Assembly: GCA_027067235.1 (NCBI GenBank)
Contig: JALXFQ010000130.1
Span: forward strand, 1 to 7,035
DNA: 7,035 nt
Reading direction: 5' to 3'
DNA from: Gammaproteobacteria bacterium
GTDB taxonomy: Bacteria > Pseudomonadota > Gammaproteobacteria > QOAV01
Part shown: positions 1 through 4,818 of the stretch, piece after piece
Numbering within the stretch: position 1 is the first letter of the stretch
Layout: every line of letters begins with the position of its first letter
The notes under the pieces: generated by a model
Seen by the model: the letters and a program-made list of their open reading frames with translations, nothing else
Told to the model about the DNA's origin: nothing
The model's database searches: none
Translations under genes and position numbers: made by a program

Positions 1-347
1 GCGTGCCGTTCCTGTGCCGCGAAGAAGGTTCCGGCTCGAGAGAAGTGTTTCTCGAATACCAGAAGGAACATGATGGCCCCGGTCTGGACCTGAGCATGGA
101 ACTGGGCAGCCCGGAAGCGGTGAAAAGCGCGGTGGAGGCAGGCCTGGGCGTGTCGGTGGTGTCCAGGGCGACGGTGGAAAAAGAGCGTAAACTGGGTACG
201 GTGGCCGCCATTCCCCTGGATCCGCCGTTACGGCGGCCGTTCTCGCTGGTGTACCAGCGTCAGAAATTCCGCCTCAAGGCGATGGAGGAATTTCTCGAAT
301 TTGCCCACAATCTGTGCAGCGAATACCGGGCGGATGAAAGCGGCTGA
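1..347 (+). CDS. LysR-family transcriptional regulator, C-terminal part (5' truncated by window)
   Basis: This is the C-terminal 114 residues of a LysR-type regulator; the reading frame enters from the left edge, so the GTG at position 3 is an internal valine codon. The segment starts with PFLCREEGSGSRE, which matches the P-F-x-x-R-E-x-G-S-G-T/S-R-E motif of the effector-binding domain in the CysL/YeiE/CbbR-like branch of the family. It continues with the ligand-domain signature SPEAVKSAVEAGLGVSVVS and ends with the usual RPFSLVY strand and a C-terminal helix. The N-terminal winged helix-turn-helix lies outside the window, so the exact subfamily and target genes cannot be named. Proteins of this branch act as cytoplasmic tetrameric DNA-binding regulators, often of sulfur or carbon metabolism genes. 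The next gene starts inside the end of this one, 14 nt before its stop codon ends, so the two are probably co-transcribed. Confidence 0.9.
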   Translation, partial: VPFLCREEGSGSREVFLEYQKEHDGPGLDLSMELGSPEAVKSAVEAGLGVSVVSRATVEKERKLGTVAAIPLDPPLRRPFSLVYQRQKFRLKAMEEFLEFAHNLCSEYRADESG

Positions 348-681
348 ACGTACACTGCTGGCCAGTTTCCGCAAGCTGGATGATGCCGACCGGGAAACGC
401 TGCAGAAATTTGCGCAATTCCTCGCCAGCCAGACCGAATCGCGGGCCGGGGCCACGCCCGCCGAGCCGGTAGCCATCCCGCGCCCGCAAAAAGAGACCGT
501 CGTCGGGGCGGTAAAACGCCTCACCGCCACCTATCCGATGATCGACACCCGGGAAATTTTTCACCAGACATCCAGCCTGATGAACCAGCACATACTGCAC
601 GGCAAGCCGGCAAGCGAAGTCATCGATGAGCTGGAAGAACTGTTCCGCCAGACCTGGGAGAACACCAAAAAACTGGCCTGA
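334..681 (+). CDS. Conserved-looking hypothetical protein, 115 aa
   Basis: I do not recognise a named family with certainty. The ATG at 334 is preferred over a TTG at 301 because it needs only a 14-nt overlap with the LysR gene and gives a natural N terminus (MKAAERTLLASFRKL). The preceding GGGCGG is a weak ribosome site. Residues 1-32 form a predicted helix pair (LLASFRKLDDADRETLQKFAQFL). Residues 33-52 are a Pro/Ala-rich linker. Residues 53-115 are again helical (ETVVGAVKRLTATYPMID, then ASEVIDELEELFRQTWE). There is no signal peptide, membrane segment or cysteine, so it should be a small soluble cytoplasmic protein. Similar two-part small proteins occur in gammaproteobacterial genomes, to my recollection without an assigned role. 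It ends 15 nt before the stop of the convergent phoH-like gene, and I see no terminator hairpin between them. Confidence 0.8.
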   Translation: MKAAERTLLASFRKLDDADRETLQKFAQFLASQTESRAGATPAEPVAIPRPQKETVVGAVKRLTATYPMIDTREIFHQTSSLMNQHILHGKPASEVIDELEELFRQTWENTKKLA

Positions 682-696
682 GCCGCTACCGGTTTC

Positions 697-2055
697 TTAC
701 AGGATTTCCGCCGAATAATCCGCCAGCCGCGAGCGCTCCACCGAGCGCAGGGTTATGTGCCCGCTGTGATCCCAGTCCTTGAACCGGTCCACCAAATAGG
801 CCAGGCCGGAGGTGGTTTCGGTGAGGTAGGGCGTGTCGATCTGCGCCAGGTTTCCCATACAGATCACCTTGCTGCCGCTGCCGGCGCGGGTAATCAGAGT
901 TTTCAGTTGCTTGGCGGTGAGGTTCTGCGCTTCGTCGATGATGATGTAGCGGTTCTGGAAAGTGCGGCCGCGCATGAAATTGAGGGATTTTATCTTGATT
1001 CGGCTGCGAATCAGATCCAGCGACGCCGCCCGGCCCCAGCTGCCGGAACGGGTGGTGGACTCCGGCGCCAGTACTTCCAGATTGTCATCCAGAGCGCCCA
1101 TCCACGGGTTCATTTTTTCCTCCTCGGTGCCGGGCAGGAAGCCGATATCCTCTCCCACGGGCACCGTGACCCGGGTCGCCACGATTTCGGAATAACGCTG
1201 CTCGTCCATGACCTGGTGCAGTCCCGCCGCCAGCGCCAGCAGGGTTTTGCCGGTGCCGGCCTGGCCCAGCAGGGTGACAAAATCGATGTTTGGGTCCAGC
1301 AGCAGATTCAGGGCAAAGCTCTGCTCCATGTTGCGTGCGCGTACTCCCCAGATGCGGGAGTTGTCGGAACTGAAATCAATCAGTTTTCGCGCCAGTGCCT
1401 GCTTGCCATCCCGCGAACCCGCGATGGCCTGGAACTGCTCATCGGCGCCATGCACCAGTGCATTGGGATACCAGTTTTTTGCCACGCTGGCGGGAAACAC
1501 GACCGGGTCAGTGCTGGTGTCGGCGGTTTTGAGCGTCCTGTCATCCAGCTCGATTTTGCCGGAATACAGCAGGTCCGGGTCGTCGATGACCTGATCGGTA
1601 CTGTAGTCTTCGGCCACCAGACCAATGGCCCGCGCCTTGATGCGCAGGTTGATGTCCTTGGTCACCAGCCGGGTGGTGCGCTCCGGGTGGTGTTCGGAGA
1701 AGGCCAGGGCCGTGGCCAGTATGGCATTGTCCGGCTTGTTGTCATCCAGGCTGGTGGGCATGGAACGGGCGCCATCGCCGAGATCAAAAAACAGCCGGCC
1801 GCTGGCGTCGCCCGGCCCCGGGTCCAGAGGCAGGCCGTCGCTGATGTCGCCGCGCCATTTTTCGATCAGGTCGTCGATGTAGCGGCTGACCTGGCGCACA
1901 TTGCGCGCCGTTTCCGACAGACCTTTCTTGCCCTGGTCCAGTTCCTCCAGAACTGCCATGGGCAACACCACGTCATGCTCCTTGAACTGGAACAACGAGA
2001 ACGGGTCGTGCATGAGCACGTTGGTGTCCAGCACGATGTAGTCCGGTTGCGGCAT
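697..2055 (-). CDS. PIN-PhoH family ATPase/ribonuclease (PhoH2/YlaK type)
   Basis: The 452-residue protein joins an N-terminal PIN ribonuclease domain to a C-terminal PhoH P-loop ATPase. PIN residues 5-155 show the typical acidic set: D10 in VLDTNVLMHDP, E37/E38 in AVLEELDQGKKG, D109 in DNKPDNAILATAL, and D134 in VTKDINLR. The PhoH part has Walker A GQAGTGKT at 264-271, the family motif IGFLPG at about 304-309, Walker B IIIDEAQNLT at 371-380, and an arginine-containing SVERSRLADY segment near the C terminus. Known PhoH2 proteins couple ATP-dependent RNA unwinding to RNA cleavage. That activity is inferred here from the intact motifs. The protein has no signal sequence and is cytoplasmic. Its ATG overlaps the stop of the upstream peroxiredoxin gene by one base (TGATG), a translational-coupling arrangement, and it is the last gene of the minus-strand operon. 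Confidence 0.95.
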   Translation of the reverse strand: MPQPDYIVLDTNVLMHDPFSLFQFKEHDVVLPMAVLEELDQGKKGLSETARNVRQVSRYIDDLIEKWRGDISDGLPLDPGPGDASGRLFFDLGDGARSMPTSLDDNKPDNAILATALAFSEHHPERTTRLVTKDINLRIKARAIGLVAEDYSTDQVIDDPDLLYSGKIELDDRTLKTADTSTDPVVFPASVAKNWYPNALVHGADEQFQAIAGSRDGKQALARKLIDFSSDNSRIWGVRARNMEQSFALNLLLDPNIDFVTLLGQAGTGKTLLALAAGLHQVMDEQRYSEIVATRVTVPVGEDIGFLPGTEEEKMNPWMGALDDNLEVLAPESTTRSGSWGRAASLDLIRSRIKIKSLNFMRGRTFQNRYIIIDEAQNLTAKQLKTLITRAGSGSKVICMGNLAQIDTPYLTETTSGLAYLVDRFKDWDHSGHITLRSVERSRLADYSAEIL

Positions 2056-2522
2056 CAGAGTGATTTTACGGCTTCCAGCACTTTTTCCACATGGCCCTTG
2101 ACCCGCACATTGCGGAACTCCTCGCGCAATATGCCGTCGCTGTCGATGATGAAGGTGCTGCGCACCACGCCCATGTAGACGCGGCCATAGTTTTTCTTTT
2201 CCCGGATGACGTCAAACAGCTTGCACAGTTGTTCATCGGGGTCGGAAACCAGTTCGAACGGGAACTGGTGTTTGGCCTTGAAGTTTTCATGGGATTTGAT
2301 CGAGTCGCGCGACACGCCAAATATGTCGGTGCCGGCGGATTTGAATGCAGCGTAATGATCCCGGAAATCCTGGCCTTCGGTGGTGCAGCCGGGGGTATTG
2401 TCCTTGGGGTAGAAATAGATGACGACTTTCTGCCCGCGGTAGTCCGACAGCCTGAATGTCTTGCCGCCGGTCATTTCCCGCTCCAGGTCCGGTACCGGTT
2501 TGCCGATTTCCACTTTGTCCAT
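2055..2522 (-). CDS. bcp: Thiol peroxidase of the Bcp/PrxQ peroxiredoxin family
   Basis: The 155-residue cytoplasmic protein reduces hydrogen peroxide and organic peroxides using a reactive cysteine. The peroxidatic cysteine is C46 in YPKDNTPGCTTE, the standard P-x-x-x-T-x-x-C site. FGVSRDS near 68-74, FELVSDP near 89-95, and MGVVRSTFIIDSDG at 117-130 carry the other family signatures. Length is normal. The cysteine five residues after the peroxidatic one (resolving Cys of E. coli Bcp) is absent: position 51 is Gln. The only other cysteine is C100 in DEQLCKLFDV, so the enzyme is either a 1-Cys type or uses another thiol as partner. The ATG at 2522 is preceded by AAGGAG with 6-nt spacing, in the 13-nt gap after the thioredoxin-HEAT gene. 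A co-transcribed thioredoxin-like protein is a plausible reductant, but that is inference. Confidence 0.95.
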   Translation of the reverse strand: MDKVEIGKPVPDLEREMTGGKTFRLSDYRGQKVVIYFYPKDNTPGCTTEGQDFRDHYAAFKSAGTDIFGVSRDSIKSHENFKAKHQFPFELVSDPDEQLCKLFDVIREKKNYGRVYMGVVRSTFIIDSDGILREEFRNVRVKGHVEKVLEAVKSL

Positions 2523-2535
2523 AAGCTGCTCCTTC

Positions 2536-3168
2536 TCAGTGATGGTTTGAATCGTATTTTTCCAGCGCTTCCTGCGCGATCTCCCTGACTTCGGCATTTT
2601 CGTCCTGCAGCCTCGCGCTGATGGCGCTGCGCGCCCTGTCGTTATCGGCAAGAGCGAGATACCAGGTGGCATCGCTGCGTATGCGGTGGTTGTCGCTCTG
2701 CGACAGGCGGACGAGATCATCGACCAGCGGCTCAATGGCGTCCTGCGGCAGGGATTCCAGCATGCTGTCGATGCCCAGACGCACCTCCAGTGGCGTCTCC
2801 GCGTCTTCCAGCAGCGGAATAAAGCTAGTGGCGATGGACGGATCCTCGCGCAGCAGTTTTTCCACAGTAGCGAGCTCGCCGGCGCTGAGCTGCTCGCGCA
2901 CATAATCGGCCATGCCGTTTTTGGAACCGGCCCGTTCCGTCCATTGCGCCAGTTCCGCCGGTGTCAGCTGGCCGGTGAGTTCGAACGGCCCGATGCGCAC
3001 CCACGGAACTGATCGTACCCCGAATGCCGCCGCTTTTTCCGGATGCTGTTCGATATTGGTAACCAGCAGTTCGCCCAGTTTGCCTTTTTTCACCAGATCG
3101 CTGAGCCCGGCCAGCACGGCCGGGCAGTAGGGACAGGAGCTGGAGAGGAACAGATGGGCGTCGGTCAT
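2536..3168 (-). CDS. Thioredoxin-fold protein with C-terminal HEAT-like repeats
   Basis: The protein has 210 residues. Residues 1-80 form a small thioredoxin/glutaredoxin-like domain: a short strand (AHLFLSS), the redox motif CPYC (C12-C15), a helix, a second strand (LLVTNIE), and the cis-proline loop RSVPWV (P55) followed by GPFELTGQL. Residues 90-205 are all helical. They contain HEAT-like units such as LPQDAIEPLVDDLVRLSQSD, NHRIRSDATWYLALADND and ISARLQDENAEVREIAQEALEK, typical of protein-interaction solenoids. There is no signal peptide, so it should work in the cytoplasm as a disulfide reductase or redox sensor that docks to a partner; the partner is unknown. Its ATG shares four bases (ATGA) with the stop of the upstream glycosyltransferase gene, and the peroxiredoxin gene follows after 13 nt. 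The domain calls are from reading the sequence. The HEAT assignment is less certain than the thioredoxin fold. Confidence 0.88.
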   Translation of the reverse strand: MTDAHLFLSSSCPYCPAVLAGLSDLVKKGKLGELLVTNIEQHPEKAAAFGVRSVPWVRIGPFELTGQLTPAELAQWTERAGSKNGMADYVREQLSAGELATVEKLLREDPSIATSFIPLLEDAETPLEVRLGIDSMLESLPQDAIEPLVDDLVRLSQSDNHRIRSDATWYLALADNDRARSAISARLQDENAEVREIAQEALEKYDSNHH

Positions 3169-4256
3169 GACAGATTTTCCAGTATGTTTCGGATATGCGC
3201 GGCGGCGATATCAGCGCCAGACCGGTCTGGCGCGTCGCCTCGGGGCAGCGCCAGCAACTCGGGCAAATGGGCCACCCACGCGCCGGATTCATATTCTTGC
3301 AGGTCAATATGCAGGGCGCCCATGTTTTTTTCAACATATTCCGCCAACGGTCCGGATTCACGGAAACCGTCGCGGCAGATATAACCGAAAGGCGTGCCGG
3401 CCTGATGTATCTCGGCGATGGTGCTGTAGCCAAGCTTGCCGATCACCACGTCTGCCGTATTGATCAGATTCGGGTGGTAGCAATGACTTGCTCTGGGTAA
3501 CAGCAGCAGATTGCCGCGCCTTACCGGCGCGCCCCGGGTGGCGCCGGGCACGACAAAAGTCACATCCGGCACCTGATTCAGATGATCCAGCTCATGCTGG
3601 TTGCTTTCCGTGCCGCCGTGGGTGATGAGCACGATGTTTTCCTCCGCAGACACGCCCAGACGCTGGCGCGATAGCTGACGGTCCAGCGTAATGGGGCGGC
3701 AAATCGGCGGCGCTTTCAGGCAGTCCCGATCGTCACAGCACCATGGCTCGGTCTTGATATGGTAGTCGGTTTGAGCATACAGGGAGCGCAGTTCACGGTT
3801 TATTTCCACGAATGCCGGCCATTTGTGCTGGTAAGGCTGATAGATCCAGTCCCAGGTAAAATTTTCCACCAGCACCACCGGCAAAGCGGCTGCTTTGGCA
3901 ACAGCAATGCCCATGGGCGCGATGTCGGCAATCACCAGGGCGCAATCCTGCCTGAGCAAATCTCCGGCCAGAGCGTCGATCAAACCCTGATCCAGCGGGT
4001 ACATGCGCTGGAGCTTTGCGATGCTGGCGGGCAGGTCGGCCCTGATCGGATCAATCTGCACCAGACCCACATCGGTTTCCAGTTCCTGCATAGTCCAGCT
4101 GCCTGTCAGCAGGGTTTCCTCGAAAAAACTCGAGGGCGACCGCCCATAGAGTATGAATTCCAGTTCGGGCAGGCTTTTCTGCAGTGCGCCCAGCAAGGCC
4201 GACTGGCGTGCAGCGTGGCCATAGCCGTGGGGGGTGATGAAGCTGGCGATTTTCAT
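3165..4256 (-). CDS. GT-B-fold glycosyltransferase-like protein (MurG/GT28-like)
   Basis: The 363-residue product starts MKIASFITPHGYGHAARQSALLGAL, the glycine-rich N-terminal loop of GT-B glycosyltransferases related to MurG and to the N-terminal domain of L-arabinokinase. A mid-protein IVLITHGGTESNQ (208-220) sits where the C-terminal Rossmann domain begins. The segment NTADVVIGKLGYSTIAEIHQAGTPFGYICRDGFRESGPLAEYVEKN (about 266-311) is the nucleotide-sugar-binding signature. Donor and acceptor cannot be predicted. There is no signal peptide or membrane segment. A cysteine cluster (C173, C174, C179, C186) at the domain boundary is unusual. I chose the ATG at 4256 because the family motif starts five residues later. 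The frame stays open to 4520, but that extension crosses repeats and a terminator. No clear Shine-Dalgarno precedes the ATG. It is the first gene of the minus-strand operon and overlaps the next by four bases. Confidence 0.87.
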   Translation of the reverse strand: MKIASFITPHGYGHAARQSALLGALQKSLPELEFILYGRSPSSFFEETLLTGSWTMQELETDVGLVQIDPIRADLPASIAKLQRMYPLDQGLIDALAGDLLRQDCALVIADIAPMGIAVAKAAALPVVLVENFTWDWIYQPYQHKWPAFVEINRELRSLYAQTDYHIKTEPWCCDDRDCLKAPPICRPITLDRQLSRQRLGVSAEENIVLITHGGTESNQHELDHLNQVPDVTFVVPGATRGAPVRRGNLLLLPRASHCYHPNLINTADVVIGKLGYSTIAEIHQAGTPFGYICRDGFRESGPLAEYVEKNMGALHIDLQEYESGAWVAHLPELLALPRGDAPDRSGADIAAAHIRNILENLS

Positions 4257-4322
4257 GGGGGGATTGAACCATGGCGCGGGCTGGTACGGTAGCGGAAAAG
4301 GGATGGCGGAAGTGCAGAAAAT

Positions 4323-4458
4323 GCAGGAGCAATTTTCTGTCCGTACATTCTGTACATAGCCGCTCCTGCGCTTTATCGCCATGGACGGTGTGTATGCAGC
4401 GAGAGGCAGGAGCCGGAGCTGTCCCTGCGCCCGCGGCATACCGTACATCCTGTACATA
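4323..4458. repeat. Interspersed palindromic repeat cluster: two CCGTACATYCTGTACATA copies plus GCAGGAGC inverted repeats
   Basis: CCGTACATTCTGTACATA at 4341-4358 recurs as CCGTACATCCTGTACATA at 4441-4458, one base different and exactly 100 bp apart. Each contains the palindrome GTACA-N3-TGTAC (4343-4355 and 4443-4455). The first copy is enclosed by GCAGGAGC (4323-4330) and its complement GCTCCTGC (4362-4369). GCAGGAGC occurs again at 4406-4413, so the central arm could pair with either side. Between them is a CGCCATGGACGG element. No reading frame of note is present. This looks like the interspersed palindromic (REP-like) repeats common between genes in gammaproteobacteria. A pair of operator sites for the minus-strand operon is the alternative. 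Confidence 0.6.
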
Positions 4459-4489
4459 AAAAAAGCCACGGCTTTAGGGGCCGTGGCTT
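4458..4489 (-). terminator. Rho-independent terminator of the predicted sRNA
   Basis: AAGCCACGGC (4463-4472) and GCCGTGGCTT (4480-4489) form a perfect 10-bp stem with a 7-base loop. On the minus strand the stem runs into seven U residues (complement of A at 4458-4464). On the plus strand it is followed by GAAAGAAC, with no U tract, so the terminator works only for minus-strand transcription. No protein gene lies upstream of it on that strand within the intergenic region, which implies a non-coding transcript. The end of the U tract coincides with the end of one palindromic repeat copy. Confidence 0.9.
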
Positions 4490-4614
4490 GAAAGAACTGT
4501 CCTGACGACGGGGAGGACATCAGGACTTAAGTGCTTCAATGACTTCGAGTTACGTCGTCATGTCCACACATGGTTCACCGCATTCACGTTAGCGCTGTCA
4601 GGAGCAACTTACGT
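4458..4614 (-). ncRNA. Predicted FNR/Anr-controlled small RNA, about 157 nt
   Basis: A minus-strand transcript is bounded by a class II FNR-type promoter (predicted start at 4614) and a strong intrinsic terminator (4458-4489). The RNA would begin with a hairpin whose closing arms are ACGU at 4614-4611 and 4589-4586, starting exactly at the predicted first base. A second hairpin, GUCCUGA/UCAGGAC (4526-4520 with 4505-4499), carries a 14-nt loop containing UCCUCCCC, a perfect anti-Shine-Dalgarno stretch. CAAG and the terminator stem follow. The only reading frame inside is an 11-codon one, so the RNA is probably regulatory and Hfq-type, acting on target ribosome-binding sites. The layout recalls FnrS of enterobacteria and PhrS of Pseudomonas, both FNR/Anr-dependent, but I see no clear sequence match to either. 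The gene is inferred from sequence only. Promoter and terminator fit unusually well. Confidence 0.65.
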
Positions 4615-4662
4615 GGCGTGAGTATGCCCCCGGGTGGCCTCTGTCCACTTGATCTATATCAA
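4614..4662 (-). promoter_or_regulatory. Class II FNR/Anr-dependent promoter
   Basis: TTGATCTATATCAA at 4649-4662 matches the FNR/Anr consensus TTGAT-N4-ATCAA at all ten specified positions. Its centre (4655.5) is 41.5 bp from position 4614 on the minus strand, the classical activating position. CATACT (4626-4621, minus strand) then falls exactly at -12 to -7 and keeps the key A2 and T6 of the -10 hexamer. This predicts activation when oxygen is low and a start at A4614. The site is a palindrome and could also act toward the plus-strand efflux genes. In that direction the hexamer at the matching place (TATCGG) is poorer. Confidence 0.72.
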
Positions 4663-4736
4663 ACGAAAGCCGATTTGCGGGAATTATCGGCCGGGGCTGG
4701 CGGTTACCTTTTGGTACAGACCTCCCCGACGCAGCC

Positions 4737-4752
4737 TGATATATTAACGAAC
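4737..4752 (+). promoter_or_regulatory. Candidate extended -10 promoter for the tolC-like/RND operon
   Basis: TGATATATT (4737-4745) fits the extended -10 pattern TGnTATAAT with one mismatch in the hexamer (TATATT). No good -35 hexamer is found 17-18 bp upstream, which extended -10 promoters can tolerate. The predicted start is near 4752, giving a leader of about 67 nt before the ATG at 4819. It is the best plus-strand candidate in the intergenic region, but such AT-rich matches occur by chance. Confidence 0.4.
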
Positions 4753-4765
4753 TTTGAAATAGAGC

Positions 4766-4776
4766 CAGACTGTCTG
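4766..4776. promoter_or_regulatory. Short palindrome CAGAC-T-GTCTG, possible operator
   Basis: A perfect 5-1-5 inverted repeat lies about 14-24 bp after the predicted start of the efflux operon, where a repressor would block transcription. Efflux operons are commonly controlled by TetR- or MarR-type repressors binding such palindromes, but no such regulator gene is visible in the window. The site is short and may be coincidental. Confidence 0.25.
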
Positions 4777-4818
4777 ACCCGGTACAGGATATGACAGATG
4801 TGGCAATTCGGGTAATCC

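Noticed and set aside
682..696. A bidirectional terminator between the convergent genes
   Set aside because: The 15-base gap has no hairpin with a U tract; only a short ACCGGT palindrome is present.
757..2178. Long open frame on the plus strand opposite the phoH-like gene
   Set aside because: The opposite strand encodes an intact PIN-PhoH protein with all motifs; this frame is a GC-rich antisense shadow rich in Gln, His and Gly without recognisable domains.
2523..2903. Upstream extension of the peroxiredoxin frame on the minus strand
   Set aside because: It overlaps the thioredoxin-HEAT gene in another frame; the ATG at 2522 has AAGGAG at the right distance and gives a full-length family N terminus.
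4463..4489. The terminator hairpin as a plus-strand terminator
   Set aside because: The plus strand has no U tract after the stem and no plus-strand gene ends there.
4257..4520. An 88-codon upstream extension of the glycosyltransferase frame, starting at ATG 4520
   Set aside because: It runs through the anti-Shine-Dalgarno hairpin, the terminator and the palindromic repeats, its residues look like random translation, and the family's N-terminal motif starts right at the ATG of 4256.
4711..4716. TTGGTA as the -35 partner of TATATT at 4740
   Set aside because: The spacer would be 23 bp, too long for a sigma-70 promoter; an extended -10 reading is simpler.
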